A DNA stretch of 64,000 nt from Cyanoderma ruficeps (GCA_008694505.1 VZDJ01007755.1:13708341-13772340); one strand, 5' to 3'; positions 37,216 through 49,300 are shown, counted from the stretch's first letter. Made by a program: numbers and translations. The notes: a model not told the origin generated them from the letters alone.

Positions 37216-37500
37216 TGCATATTTGGTTTGCATGGTGTGGGTTTGGTAGCAGGTGTGCTGGAGAAGTGGCTCTGTGAGAAGAGACCAAGAGTATCCCCCT
37301 GTCTGACAGTGATTTTTCCAGCTGGCTCCAAACAGGACCTGCTGCTGCCCAAAACTGAGCCCCTGACCAACACTAGTGGTGCCACTGGAATAAGATATTT
37401 AAGAAAGGATAAAAAATGCTGTGCAGCAGCTGTGAGAGTGAGAAGAGTGAGGAAAATGTGAAAGAGGATAATGTGTTGAATGTATGAAGGGTAAGTTAGG
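37216..37500 (+). mobile_element. 5' fragment of an avian ERVL-type LTR (plus strand)
   Basis: The sequence follows the U3 of a well-known avian ERVL LTR family in order: TTTGGTTTGCATGG, GGTTTGGTAGCAGG, GGCTCTGTGAGAAGAG, CCCCCTGTCTGACAG, GCTGGCTCCAAACAGGACC, and a TATA-like GATATTTAAGAAAGG (about 37395-37409). After about 37500 the similarity is lost, so R/U5 is missing. TG at 37216 may be the LTR start. It belongs to the same family as 61022-61825: both carry GGCTCCAAA.GGA, a GGTGGCACCTCTG-like segment and ATATTTAAGAAA. No retroviral genes are attached. Confidence 0.8.
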
Positions 37501-37902
37501 AAAAAGTAGAATACTGAAAAGCAGGTTCTTAAACCAGAAAATGAACATAAGTTTCCTACTGGTCTAGTTTAAGCCTTCAAGATTTTTAGGAAACTACTGT
37601 CACAAAATGCTATGTACCTCACTCAAAAATATCCACTCAACTTTTCATCTCATTGTAGCTCTAGGTGGTTATTTTCTGAGTTTAAAGATAAATTCTAAAT
37701 TTAAGTTTAAAACAAAAATCCAACACTAACTTTTTGATGCATTGTGTGCCCCATGGTGAGGTATCAGCTCTTCAGATAGTGCAATCAGTGCAATTATGTA
37801 GATCTGCTCTGCTACAATTAATTTAATTCCAAATTCTTTGTGGAATATGAAACATGTTACAACTGAAGTATCCTGTGATTCCTACACTACTACACAGCTC
37901 CT
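37501..37902. other. Short unique spacer between two LTRs
   Basis: AT-rich sequence with no recognised feature separates the truncated LTR from the TSD-bounded LTR. The last five bases (CTCCT, 37898-37902) are the left target-site duplication of the next element. Confidence 0.7.
37898..37902. repeat. Left target-site duplication CTCCT
   Basis: Matches 38680-38684 exactly and abuts the TG end of the LTR. Confidence 0.85.
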
Positions 37903-38679
37903 TGTCTTGGGTTATGGATCCTAAATTGTATATTCCATTTTCATCTGCTGAAAACAGTTGGGGGGTTGTTCCTCTTTATCTCTTGTTTACTCTGGAGGGA
38001 GGGGGGCGGGTGCCTTTTGATAATGGCCCAACGGTTAATACCAGGTAGGGCATTGTTATCTTTCTTCACAATGGGCCATTACGACTCTCCAGGTTGTTTT
38101 CTTCCCCAAGCTGTTCCCCTTCCCAAAATATACCCACATTCCATCATCCTATTGTGAGATGCTCCACCCAGTGGGGGGAGCAAACCGTTCCTACCTGGAT
38201 AAAACTGGGATTCGGGACCAGGAAGTCCTCTTGCTTCACCCGATTACCAGAGGAAGACTGGACCCTCCTCACCATCACCGGACCCTTCTCATCATCACTG
38301 GCCCCTTCTCACCACCTCTGGACCCTTTTGGCTACAGGATCATCTCTACCTCAACAGAATCACATCTACCACTCCAGGAGGACTTACTTTTGGACTGCTT
38401 CCGACACCCTGACCAACAGGGCATCGGGTTGTAGCTCTGACTTTATCAGGGCTTTCCAAAATTGTTGTTTGTTTGTTTGCTGGTTTGGTGGGGTGGTTTT
38501 GTTTTTTCTACTACGTTTGTATTATTGATACTCCTAGTAAGAACTGTTATTCCCAAATCTTTGCCTGAGAGCCCTTAATTTCAAAATTATAGTTTGGCGG
38601 GGGGTGAGGGGTTTACATTCTCTATTCTAAGGGGAACCCCAGTTTCCCTGGCAGATACTTGTCTTTCTAAACGAAGACA
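37903..38679 (+). mobile_element. Solo LTR, TguLTR5-like ERVL, with intact ends and TSD
   Basis: The 777-bp element starts TGTCTT (37903-37908) and ends AAGACA (38674-38679). These are a perfect 6-bp terminal inverted repeat with the TG...CA ends of retroviral LTRs. It is flanked on both sides by CTCCT (37898-37902 and 38680-38684), a 5-bp target-site duplication, the size usual for ERVL integrations. Recognisable family segments include TGCCTTTTGATAATGGCCCA, ATGCTCCACCCAGTGGGGGG, ACCAGGAAGTCCTCTTGCTT and GCCTGAGAGCCCTTAATTTC. An AATATACCC TATA-like site (about 38126-38134) precedes the presumed R region. No internal retroviral sequence remains, so recombination between two LTRs left this copy. 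The frames 37854-38048, 37966-38157, 38094-38528, 38159-38434 and 38594-38815 are shadows of it. Confidence 0.92.
38258..38329. repeat. 20-bp tandem array inside the LTR (3.5 units)
   Basis: Units begin at 38258, 38278, 38298 and 38318 (partial). Each follows CTGGACCCTTCTCACCATCA with a few substitutions. The array sits downstream of the presumed transcription start of the LTR. Confidence 0.85.
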
Positions 38680-38684
38680 CTCCT
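38680..38684. repeat. Right target-site duplication CTCCT
   Basis: Matches 37898-37902 exactly and abuts the CA end of the LTR. Confidence 0.85.
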
Positions 38685-38984
38685 GGAAGCCAGGATCTTC
38701 ATCAAGCATGGGTAGAACAGGTAAGTGCTCTGGGCAAAAAATCAGTAGCAGAAGAAAAATTGCATTCCTAAGAATAGAAAATGAATACTATGCATACATT
38801 TATCTGTCTAAATAAAAAAAGAAAAAGAAATGTTTAAAAGGACAGTGGGGCAAGCTTGGTTACTAGATGCTGGCTCATCCAAACCCCTTATATTTTTGCT
38901 ACAAGGCTCTTGTTTATATCACCTCAATGGTGTGTCTTTGTAAAAAAGACTCAAGCCTGACTCTTGTCATGACTGTAGCTCCTT

Positions 38985-39055
38985 GTAAGAACTTCTTCCA
39001 AGAGGTAATGTAGTGCTGTAGCACTGTAATGGGCTGCTCCAAGTGTTTTCTAGTA
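38985..39055 (+). mobile_element. Possible degraded CR1 fragment
   Basis: The run AAGAACTTCTTCCAAGAGG, then TAGCACTGTAATGGGCTGCTCC, is close to the CR1 segment that normally reads AAGAACTTCTTYACTGAGAG, then GCACTGGAATGGGCTGCCCA. The flanks are not recognisably CR1, so this is a weak call that could be chance. Confidence 0.4.
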
Positions 39056-40313
39056 CTATTCCAGAAGGCTTTGCCACTGCTTACATCTTGAATGATGCCA
39101 CATCATCAAACTACTTCTATAAAGCCCTAGTCTGGCACATTCTTGCAGGCACTTTGAAGTAAGAAAGAATACCAAGAATTACTTTTTGTGTCTTAGACCC
39201 ACAGACCTCAGAGCTAAAAACAATGTTGTGTGACATACCAGCTCACACCAGCCATACTCAGGGTGAGTCAATATCTGCGAGCTGGGTTTTTGTATTTCCT
39301 TGTTTGGCCACTTAGAAACAGCCTTATGTTCAATTCACATGCACTCAAGATGTCTGAAAGCATGTGAGTGCATTAGAGGTTGACAGATATACTCCATCAT
39401 ACGCATTTTTTGAACATATTCTGGGCAGGCATTTAAGTACCCAGAACTTCCACTGATCTACTCCTCCAAGCTCTGCTCTCCCAGACACTGTAGGAATGGA
39501 CAGCAATGCAGGAAACAGGGAGAGAGCCTGGTTGGGTTTTTTCCCTGGTTGGCAGCATTAGTAGCAGAGGCAGAGTAAGTCAGACTGGTGTTGTGTGGAT
39601 AGCTAATGGGATCAAAGGCATCTAGTATTTCAGCCACGGAATTCACTTGTTTTTTACCTGCCCTGAAGCTACTGCAGAATTAAACTTTGCTGATTCATGA
39701 ACTGAGGACAATAAAAATGAAATTTTATCTACTTTACAAAGGCACACTTAATCAACCTTGGTAAGCCTAAAAGACAGCAAAAACTACTTGCAAGTGTAGG
39801 AGCTAGTTTTTAACCAAGTATCTAATGCTATCTAAAATATCAGCTCTTCATGTTGACACTATTAATACAAGCATGGTAAATTGCTTGCTTTATGTGTCAA
39901 ACATATGAATAATAAGAAGCTTGGCTTGTGAAGGACAGACCAACGTGCCATCACTAATATGCAAAGGTGCTTTGATGGAGTACTCTGATGAAATGCTGTT
40001 TCCCTGCAGATATCATCACAGAGATGCAGCACTGTCCCATCCTCTAGGGTTCAGTGCCCTCCCATACCATAGGTTCCACTCAGAACATGAGCAGATCTAT
40101 ATGACAAAGGCCATAAATTTCTAGTCCTTTTTCTGCTACAGTGAAAGCACAATTGAGTAAGATGGAATAAACATCTCTATAGAATAAAGAACTGTGTGAA
40201 CTCTTGTCTAATTGTCTTTTCTCTTCCAGAAGCAACTTCAAGCTAAATATTTAGAAGTGAAATAATTATTATTTGCACCTTAACTTTTTCAAACCTGAAA
40301 ATCAGTAGAATTT

Positions 40314-40359
40314 ACACACACACACACACACACGTTTATATATATATAAAAAAAAAAAA
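40314..40359. repeat. Compound (AC)n-(TA)n-poly(A) microsatellite
   Basis: About ten AC units (40314-40333), then GTT, then a TA run (about 40336-40348) and a 12-base A run. Confidence 0.95.
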
Positions 40360-41182
40360 TTAACAAACCGTCACATTTTAATGCTCCCTAGTTTAGTCTT
40401 TCCATATCCTGAGTTTGCAGGATCAGAGATGATCTTTCTTTTAATCAAATTATTCTCCTGGGAGATATTTGAATTTATCATGGCATCTCTGCATTAAAGT
40501 ATTTACTCATTTTACAGTCACATGAAAAATCATTGTTTCATACATTTTGTCTTCTCCATCTGCTGAAATTTCTGTATTTGAAGAATTACAAGAACATAGA
40601 TTTGCATTTTTGTACCATGACATTGGAAAAATATTTTGGTTTTCTGTAAAGTATTACATCACCACTTTTTATCTACATTCTGAAAGTATTAATTCCTAAC
40701 ATGTTACTATACTTATATTTGGTGGATGTATTAAAATAACTTAATAAAATAGGAAATTTACTACATCATATCAGATTTTCTCAAGATCTTTCAATAACTT
40801 GACATACTAGAATAACTCAGTGATAAAAAAATATTAATAATTTTCCTCCCTTTCTTATTATTTTAAACACATATTCTTGCTCCTCTGCTGTCTTCTTATT
40901 TAAACCTTTCTGAATTGTGCAAACTCAGAAACTGAGCTATATACAGCTTACCTACTTGCAGAATTTACCCAAATGAAAATATATTGTCGGCATTCTTTAT
41001 GAAATCATATACCTGACACTCTGGAAGAGGTAATAAAAAAACTAAATTGCAACCTGGAGAAAATAATACAGATTCTGTTCTGTGGAATCACTCTTCATGG
41101 GTATCTGGATGTGCAAAACCTGATGGCCTTTAATGACACTTCAAAGTGATTTAAAAATCCAGGATCTAGCTATGCAAGACAA

Positions 41183-41237
41183 AATTATTAGTATTATTAG
41201 TATTAGTATTAGCATTAGTATTAATATTATTATTTTA
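41183..41237. repeat. (ATTAGT)n / (ATT)n array
   Basis: Repeated TTATTAGTATTAGTATTAGC-like hexamers grade into ATTATTATT. The interruptions (AGCATT, AATATT) show a partly decayed array. Confidence 0.9.
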
Positions 41238-41350
41238 GGCTGTGACTGAAACACTTTATCAGTTTCAAGATTCATCACCTTTTTCAACTAAGAGCAGCAT
41301 CCAATATCTCTAGGAGGAAAATGTATGCACTGTTGTAATTCTTTCCTTTT

Positions 41351-41455
41351 CATAATTATGGAATTATAGAGTATGTGAAGTTGGAAGGACAACATCAGGA
41401 TCACTGAGTCCAACTCCTGGCCCTAACAAGATACCCCCAAGAATCACACCATAAT
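41351..41455 (-). mobile_element. CR1 LINE 3'-end remnant (minus strand)
   Basis: GGAATTATAGAGTATG and GAAGTTGGAAGGACAACATC are followed by TGAGTCCAACTCCTGGCCCT and a CCCCAAGAATCACACCAT segment. This is the complement of a CR1 terminus, which in this orientation begins with an ATAGAATCATAGAAT-like tail followed by GTTGGAAGGGAC and ATCCAACTCCTGGC. Only about 105 bases remain. Confidence 0.85.
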
Positions 41456-44400
41456 TTCTTGTGCTCTTTCCCTTCACTTTTCACTTATCAAGACATTACA
41501 TGTTTGTATTTTAGTAGCATATAAAATCTTCAAAAATTTATGAATACCCCAAATTCATCAGAACTATCTTTTACCTTGTGAATATATATAGGCTGTATTC
41601 TCTATCTTATAATCTGTGATAATATTGCTTTTCACCAGGAGTGCACTGAAAGTCCTGTGTTTCAAACTCACATACATACATGTGTTTATCAGTTTCTATA
41701 TTTACTTTACACTAATGAGAGATGAAGATCTTGCATGCATCTAGTTTTCTTTCTACAGGAAGGACATATTTTGTGGCACTGCACAAAAAAAAGTGCCTTG
41801 TATTTTTTTTGTAGCTGCCTTTGTAGCCCTAGGGCTCTGATCATTTTAAATACTATGGACATTTTGTAACTCCACCCCTGCTCCAAAAAGACATATATCA
41901 ATGGAAAAAAAAAATCTGTCAGATGCAGTACTGTATCAATAAACAATTTATCCTTCTTAGATGACAAACTGGCAAAATATAAAAATCAGAATATTCTGAC
42001 AAATATTTCAGAAAAGGAAAAAAATAATAAGGCAAGTTCTGCATCACTTTTTTTGCCATATGATATATGTACCTTTCCCTGACCGGCCTAGTTTCTACGT
42101 TAAGGCCTTTACATATTCACATATTGCCAGAAAGCCCTACCTGAACCTAATTTTCAAATTCCTCTACCCAAATAAAAACAATAGGGATTTGGAACCAACT
42201 CAGCTTTTGTGTACACCTCTTCACCTTGGTTTTGTGCTGTTCATCTCTAATATTATCCTATTGATTTTATTCTGCTGCTACCAAAAAAAAAAAAAATCTG
42301 TTATCTCTTACAGAGTTTTCTTTTTTATGTTTTAAAAAGCTACAGGAGACTGGTCTAGAATTGATTGGAGGGTGTTTTTGTTGTTATTTTGTTTTGGTTT
42401 TGGTTTTTTTTTGCTTTAGTTTTTAGCATGTGTGAACATTACAGTTACATTTCTACTATGGTTATTATGGTTAAATACATGATATCTGATTTTGGTACAT
42501 GATGGTAACTTCTGAATGGTGAGTGGTAGATACAACTCCCTTTCCTCACCCCTGACAGGTTCACTGTTTGCAAAGTCAAGTCAATTCCTCACAATAACTT
42601 TCAGAATTTTACTCAATTTGACAATGCATCCAACCAGTTTTATTGTTTGCTAAAATGATAAATTATATGTAAAATATAGCTCAAATAATTATTTAAATCT
42701 ATAAGTATTTTTCTGCCTAGTATATTTCAGTCCCTTTTGTGCTTTAGCTGCAAATACAATATTTAGAAATTCTTCAGAAAATTACTTTTTGTCTTATCCC
42801 CCGTGCACTAGAAGATGGTTGGGGCTCACTTTAGCCAGTTACTGCCTTTGTATCTCAGATATTGTGCATTAGCGTATGTTGGTAAAATATTTTCTTTACT
42901 TGACTCTGATAGAATGATGTCATATCTTTGTCATGTAATTTAAATTAGTATTCACTGATTTCAGAAGATACATTTGCCAGTTGACAGATGGGTCAAACAT
43001 TCTGTCTGCTTAAACATGCATACAGCTAGCCAGAGTGCTTGTTTCTTTTCACAACAAAGATAAAAACCTTCCTACAGGTCAGTTAGTCTATCTCCTCAGT
43101 GCCATCAATATGCCTATTCATATTACTTTTCTTATAATGTTCAAATTTTTGTTTATTGAGATGTTTATTTTTGTCTTAAGAGGAAAAAAAAAACCACAAA
43201 AACCACCAACAACCGTATAGCCAGACACAAGCTATAACTTCCCGATATGAATTAATTATATATTTGTGTATATTTACGTTATTGAAAATGATGGACTGTT
43301 CCCGGCAATGAAAAAGGAAATATGAAAGAAGAAAAAGCTGAAGGTAAATGTAAGAGTCTGTTACACAATGGAATTTTTGAAGACAGATTTAAAAATGCTG
43401 CACATCTTTGAAGCCAGGTATAGCCAAGGTGTTCCCCTCAATATTAAGCAAAGTTATTTCTAAACAACAAAGGAATAATTGGGAACTCGCTTTGACTTTA
43501 TTCAGTGCATATCTGTAGCAGTGTTATGGCTTATCTGAATCACTCTCCAGGTGAAAATGAGTTATTGAAAATGAGAAAAATCTGAAAAATCATTTTCAGG
43601 AAACCCAAATAGGGGAAGTGCAAGTATCTGTTGGTCTACTGATCTATGCAGTTAGATTTTGCATTTTCTTAACTTGCAACATTTTAGCAATAGAAGCCAT
43701 GAATTCAAGAGAGATGCAGTTGAGTTGTGGCAATAATATTCCTGTGACTATTGAAAATATCCCAAATATAAACTTAGAATTTTTTTAGGATATTGTCAGG
43801 ATTGATTCAATTGGAGAAACCTTTCTTGGGCTTTGCTCCTGCTGCTCTTCTGACTTTCCTTTCCTGTAGACAGCACGTGTGGAAACAGCATATTTGATAA
43901 TGAATCAGTCTGAAGCACTGGGCACCTTTGAGCTGCTCAGTCCTGCAATCATACAAGTCCAGTGTGTACATGAGCATATGTAGAGCAAGGCCAAAGCTGC
44001 TGCAAACAGAGGATGCTCTGGGTGCAAGAACAATGCAGGGGAGCAACAAGTGATAGAAATAGAAGTAGGAGCCTTGAGGGAAAAAGATACAGGCAGCACA
44101 GGAGACATTACAGGGAAAAACTGGACTATCAGCTACACGGCTGAATAACAGTAACATAAAAAGAAAGAGCAATTCATAACTGAAAGGAGCACTGGGAGGA
44201 TAAAAGGCATCAATAAACCTCTTTTTTTAAAAAATCATTTTCTCTGCAAAATAGTCCAGAGTACAGAGGAGAGTACTTCTGAGATATATGGCCTCAAGGG
44301 ACAAGAATTAAATGGTGACTTGGGAGCCGTGAATGGGAGCAATATATGGGACTCCCTGACATATGATAGGTTGACTGGGAATAAATTTATTTGAGGGTAG

Positions 44401-45740
44401 TTTTAAACACTTCTCTAGGCTTACCAGGTTCATAAACAGACTTGTTTACTGAAATTCAATGGAGCATGTTAAAGTCAGACTGAAAAACACAGTCTGTTTC
44501 AGCACAGGGGAAGCCAGATTGGGCTGGTGTCACTCATCACTGCCTCTCAAGGTTATCAGGAAAGATGTAAGAACAGCGTATGGGGAGCCTCAAGACCATT
44601 CTGACCCATCTGAGGGTGTCACCATCTCCCTAACCTCTCATAGCAAAGTAACTCCTATACTCCTTACGGAGGAGATAGCTCCTCCATGACTGCCTGTGCC
44701 CCATGGAGTGGGGTCTGTCAATAAAAAGTTGACAAAAAAATTGTGCCTATGAATTGCTTAAGAGTATAACCTATTAAGATTTTCGTGAAACCTGACCATC
44801 TCAGATACTAAAGGAATGGCAAAGAAGCAAAATTTTGCTGCTGGCATTTCCAGATAAAAGCGGTTTTAGGATTTTAGCTAACAAATACTGAAAATTATGC
44901 CAGTTTTACATTTCTAAATTCAAACATTAAATAATATATATGTGTTGCTCTCAATGAGTGTTGATTTTCCATACAGAGCTTTCACTTTTTATAGCTATTT
45001 TCTTCACCCGTGCTTGCATACACACATACACCCACTCGTGTAGAACCACTATCTGCCACCAACAAAAAATTCCCATGCTTACATTTCCACCTGTCTCCCT
45101 TCAGTAAACTTTGGAAAAGTGACCCTGGCTCTGACCAAATTAAACTTAGTGCCAAAATTCTCACCCAGTTTTCCTGTGCCTAGATAGCTCTATGAAGCCT
45201 TGGTAAGAAATCCCATCTGTGCCTGTACATGGTGTGCCAATGACTTCCTTCAGTCCTGGAGACAACTCCAAGTGCACAGACAATTACCTTGAAAAATTAT
45301 GTTTTTTCCAACCTTAACATTTCTCAGTCTGCCCTCAGGCTTGAGATTGTGTTTTGGACTTGTCTTTCCTGTCCCTTCCTAGTCTAAAGAACATGAATGT
45401 CCTCTTCAGACAGATAAAATACTCAGAAAAAGAAAAATAAGTAAAAAATGGAAAGGGAGAAAAGATGGCTTTTGTAATTTCTCCCCATTTCTTACTCCCT
45501 TGAGAACTGCACAACCGTATCAAACCACTGCAAAATGTCTTATTCTAAGAGAAGGATTATTGATTCATTTCACGCACATTAAAATATTCTTTGTGTTTCC
45601 ATCTCTCCTATTCTTAATTTCAACTAGATTTTAAAAGCATGATGTGCTCCACTATAAGATCTTGTATATGGAGGAATGTTTTGCATTTTGAAAGCTGTTC
45701 TGAGTAATGAAGGAGAAAAAGGTGATTTGGAATAGCAAAT
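41456..45740. other. Gene-free stretch
   Basis: No supportable gene. A 121-codon minus-strand frame (43807-44172) starts with a hydrophobic segment but resembles no family I know, and a shifted frame is also open, pointing to low stop density rather than coding. The segment 44240-44760 is less AT-rich and ends near CAATAAAAAGTTGACA; it might be an old LTR, but I could not match it. A weak CR1-tail-like run (TTTTTTCCAACCTTAACATT) lies at about 45303-45322. T/G-rich tracts occur at 42371-42414. Confidence 0.55.
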
Positions 45741-46170
45741 ATAGGCCAATCAAAGGCAAATCTTGCCAAACAAACCTGGTCAAACTATTTATGATGAAAT
45801 GACTCTGGATAAGAGAAGAGCAGTAAATGTTGTTTATCTCTCCTATAAAAGGTATTTCCTCATGATATTCCACAGCATCCCTATGTCCCAGTTAGGATAT
45901 TAAGATCTTAGATATGGGGATTACTAGGTGGGCAAAAATCTGGGTGAGTTTTCAGACATATAGTATGGTGGTAAATGGTTTTTAAATTGTCAGTTAAAGA
46001 GTTCCTCAAGGGTCAGTGCAGGCTCCATTCAACATCTTTTATTCTGCTCAATACTTTTAACCTAGAAGAGGAGATGGGGTGCAGCCTAATCTGGGGATAA
46101 TTCTAAACTGGGCGGTACACAAGAGCCATTCAGAAGGACTTAAGCTGTAGGAAAGGGATGGTCTCAGCAG
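45741..46170 (+). mobile_element. CR1 LINE reverse-transcriptase remnant (plus strand)
   Basis: The run AAAGGCAAATCTTGCCAAAC, CTATTTATGATGAAATGACT and GAGCAGTAAATGTTGTTTAT matches the CR1 RT region (usually AAAGGCAAATCATGCTTGAC, then TTCTATGATGGAATGACT, then GAGCAGTGGATGTTGTCTAC). Further on, GTTCCTCAAGGGTCAGTG translates to VPQGSV, the conserved CR1 RT motif before LGPVLFNI. It is followed by ATTCAACATCTTTTATT and AACTGGGCGG. Numerous frame breaks and stops show a long-dead copy. It is 5' truncated; the 3' continuation is uncertain. Confidence 0.85.
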
Positions 46171-46227
46171 AAAACTGCAGCCTGTATATTAAGACACATG
46201 ATTGTTCTCCTATGAGGGGCATTGACT

Positions 46228-46375
46228 AGTTCAGCTGAAATACACTTTTGGGATTACAGGGCAGTAAGTGTTTTGATAAATGGAACCAAATTCATCTGGT
46301 CACTGTTGACCTGCTTGGAGTGGGAGGCTGAACCAGGGACCCACCGAGGCCCCTCTTGACCAGAACAGTTCTCCA
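46228..46375 (+). mobile_element. Possible CR1 3' continuation
   Basis: CTTGGAGTGGGAGGCTGAACC followed by GGCCCCTCTTGACC resembles the CR1 segment TTGGACTAGATGACC then GGTCCCTTCCAACC, in the right order and strand to end the RT remnant just upstream. Similarity is low. Confidence 0.35.
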
Positions 46376-49300
46376 GTTCTAAAGTCCACAGTTCATTCAT
46401 GAGACCTTGGCATGGTTGTAAAGCATTAGGAAGTATGTATGGAGATTCTCATTTTGTGTATTTTGTGGGCTTGAGGTTTGCCAGGTTGCTGAAACTGTTT
46501 CCTGAAATTATCTATCTGCCTCTTCTTCTCTAATTATCTCCTGGGAAAGGGCATTCTATATCCCCATATATGGTGCTGGGTTTTTTTGGTGAAATTCTTA
46601 TTTGACTGCAGGACTGTTCTGTGTGATTTTTCTTTTGTTTGTAGTCATAATTGCTTTATTTGCATGGACTGGCAGAAGAGCCTTTAGTACCAAAATAGAT
46701 AAATGTTTTGCCTTACATTATGCTGCTACCTACAAGTCCCCAGTCGTGCTAGCATCAGATTTCTAGCACTGAAACCACTCATATTTTTAGCTCTGCTGAA
46801 AATGTGTTGATGACTAACTGTTCTTAGTTCCATGATTCTGTTTCTTAATCTGTTAAAAACTAATCAGAGCTTTAGTCCACAGATTTGTTAGAAAATTCTC
46901 TCTGAGGTTTCCAAATACCTGCCAGACCAGGTGTGATATGTGATTTTTTAAACTCCTATTTCTCCTGAAACTGTATGAATTAATGTTTTTTGAAGTATGA
47001 GTTGTATACAAATTTTTAGTACACAACTACATTGGAATGTTATTTTTTCCTAAGATTTTGGCATGATAGTTGGGTAGATGCTACCTTCTTTTTCAGCAAA
47101 ATATTTTCAAGTAAGACTACCTCCAGGAAGTGAGTAGAATAATCTAGATGCAAAAAAACCTCTTTTACCACCTCTTTTGCCTCAAGCCCACCATCTCAGT
47201 AAGTTTTTATTTGCCCTTTTTTGTAGTTTCCACAGGCTTTTGATGCACGTACTCATTTCTGAGCAATATAAGCAAAATCTTTGGCCCTTACCTTTGAGAA
47301 TTTTTTTTTCTGCCAGTGAGCTACTTGAAATGCCTGCTTAGTTATAAATTTATTTCCTATAACTTCATAATATTCAGATTCTTGCATTTTAGAACAAGAC
47401 CTAGTATTCAGAGAATCTGTAAACTCATATGACATACTTGAAAGCTGAGACTTGACCATCCAGTGATAACAATTGTTTTCTGCCAGTACAGGTTCTTATG
47501 ACTCCTTGCAACAGAATGGGTGTCTGTCCACATGTTTGAAATTGATTTCTATTTAAACTTAGAGCTTAGTCACATTGTTTGAAACATTTCAACACTGCTG
47601 AGCTATAACATGTACTGGAAAGACTTTCACAGTGTTAAGAAGAAGGCAGGGTAAAGTATAGGTGTTGAAGGGTTTTCTTTTATAGTTCAGCTCTATTTAA
47701 GGGGAATATAACAAAAAATCAATGTTAATCTACCATTTATGAGATTTCTTAGAAGTTGTCCCTATAACTCCAGTTCCCTGGTGCCTTTTATGCCTTTCTT
47801 CCTTTTTTCTCCCCTAATTTCTCTCCTATTTGGATTCAAAATGCTCTGAAAGGGCATATTTATTAACAGGGCAGTTTTTGACTCATGATTTCAGAGGGAC
47901 AGTCTGGCTCCAAGCACATTTGAAGAGACATCTAATGGCAGCCCTAATGGTTCTAGCCCTTGACCATAACCTCAACTAAAACTTCAATTATCCATTCTTG
48001 TCCCATAAAAATCATTCCACTACTTCCTTCACATTCATCTTGTCGAGATTTTATCTCTTTTTTTTTTTTTTTTTACATTATATGGTTGATTCAGAAATAG
48101 AAAAACGAAATCTAAAAAGGCAAGGCCCTGATGCCGCCAGATTGTTTTACATGGGTTTCAGTACAGTCTGTGAGCATTTTGTCACTGATGACACTGGCAG
48201 AAGAATGGGCTCTACGTGCTCATTGTAATTCAGTGGCTCAGTTGAAGAGTGCACGGTGTCACTAATAAGCTCCCTTCAGAGAACAGTAATGGGAAACTGG
48301 TTTCCTGGCACCAGCTGTGTACCTTACTGTGCCCTGCTTCTCTTGAAAATGAAATTGACATATGAATTCTACTGATCAGAACATATTATGGCAACATGCA
48401 GAAAGGAGCAAGTTTCATTTTCCACAACAGAAAGGAAGATACACTGTAAAGGCTAAATGTTCCAAAGGACAAGCATCTTGGGTATACTCTGGGTAAAGGA
48501 TAGGTGTCCTGGGAACACTTTGTGTTCAACAGAGTTGAATGTCTGACAGAAAAGCAGGAGCAGTCAGACGTGCAAAACTGCCTGAAACATTAAAGAAAAA
48601 AAAGCTAATTACATGTTTAACTGAATCAATGATAAACCTGGGATTGCTGAGACTTTGTTGTTTAGGTTTTGTTTTTCTTTCTAGCATTTGCGGTTTTTTG
48701 TAATTGACTGATAGGTAGAGTCTTGGTCTTGAAAGGCCAATCTTATTTTTCATCTCAATCTTCACCTTTCGCACAAGATGAAATCTCAGAGGCAGTCATA
48801 GCTATAAGCTCTCTCTTCAGTGCCTCTGTAGGCTGCCTTTTGAAGGTTAAGTGAGCACCAAAATGTTACCTATTCTTTTATTTTTTTAATGGTTTTTCTG
48901 TTTATCCCAAGATCTTGTCTTCCCTTTTGAATCTTGTGGTGTCTATTTCTTGTGCATTACCTCTAGTCCTCTTTTCTTTTTCTATTTCTCTTTTAGTTTT
49001 CCTCTGCTCTACTGTCTGTGCAATTCCTTGGAGTTTCATGCTGGATATACATGACTTGTCTGCAAGCTTTCAAGAGCCACAAATGAAACAAGCTTAGAAA
49101 CTCCTTGTCTCTTGATACTAAGTGCAAAAAAATTGCCTAAATGCTGTAGTTTTGCCTGTCATTTACTGAAGCCTGTGAGAAATACATGGAGTAATAAAAC
49201 TATGGGACATACTGCAAGGAAAGCCAGAAAGTAGAAAGAATCTTGATTTAATTGAGAGGATCATTATTGATTCCTGTCCTCTAGAACAGAGCTTAAAAGC

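Larger units (their letters stand above)
38685..41350. other. Gene-free stretch with degraded CR1 scraps
   Basis: No gene recognised. The block 38880-39660 is less AT-rich and may be made of very old repeats; a CR1-like segment is listed separately. A 67-codon frame (39921-40124) has no recognisable domain. The (CA)n/(TA)n/poly-A composite at 40314-40359 and the (ATTAGT)n array at 41183-41237 are listed separately. Confidence 0.6.

Noticed and set aside
38094..38528. 144-codon plus-strand open frame, with overlapping smaller frames
   Set aside because: Lies wholly inside the TSD-bounded solo LTR; LTRs of this kind do not encode proteins.
43807..44172. 121-codon minus-strand frame starting with a hydrophobic leader
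   Set aside because: No known family; a shifted frame is also open over the same bases, and there is no promoter or splice support.
44240..44760. Possible ancient LTR ending near CAATAAAAAGTTGACA
   Set aside because: No terminal repeats, target duplication or family resemblance could be established.
45303..45322. CR1-tail-like TTTTTTCCAACCTTAACATT
   Set aside because: Only about 20 bases and no flanking CR1 sequence; insufficient to call.
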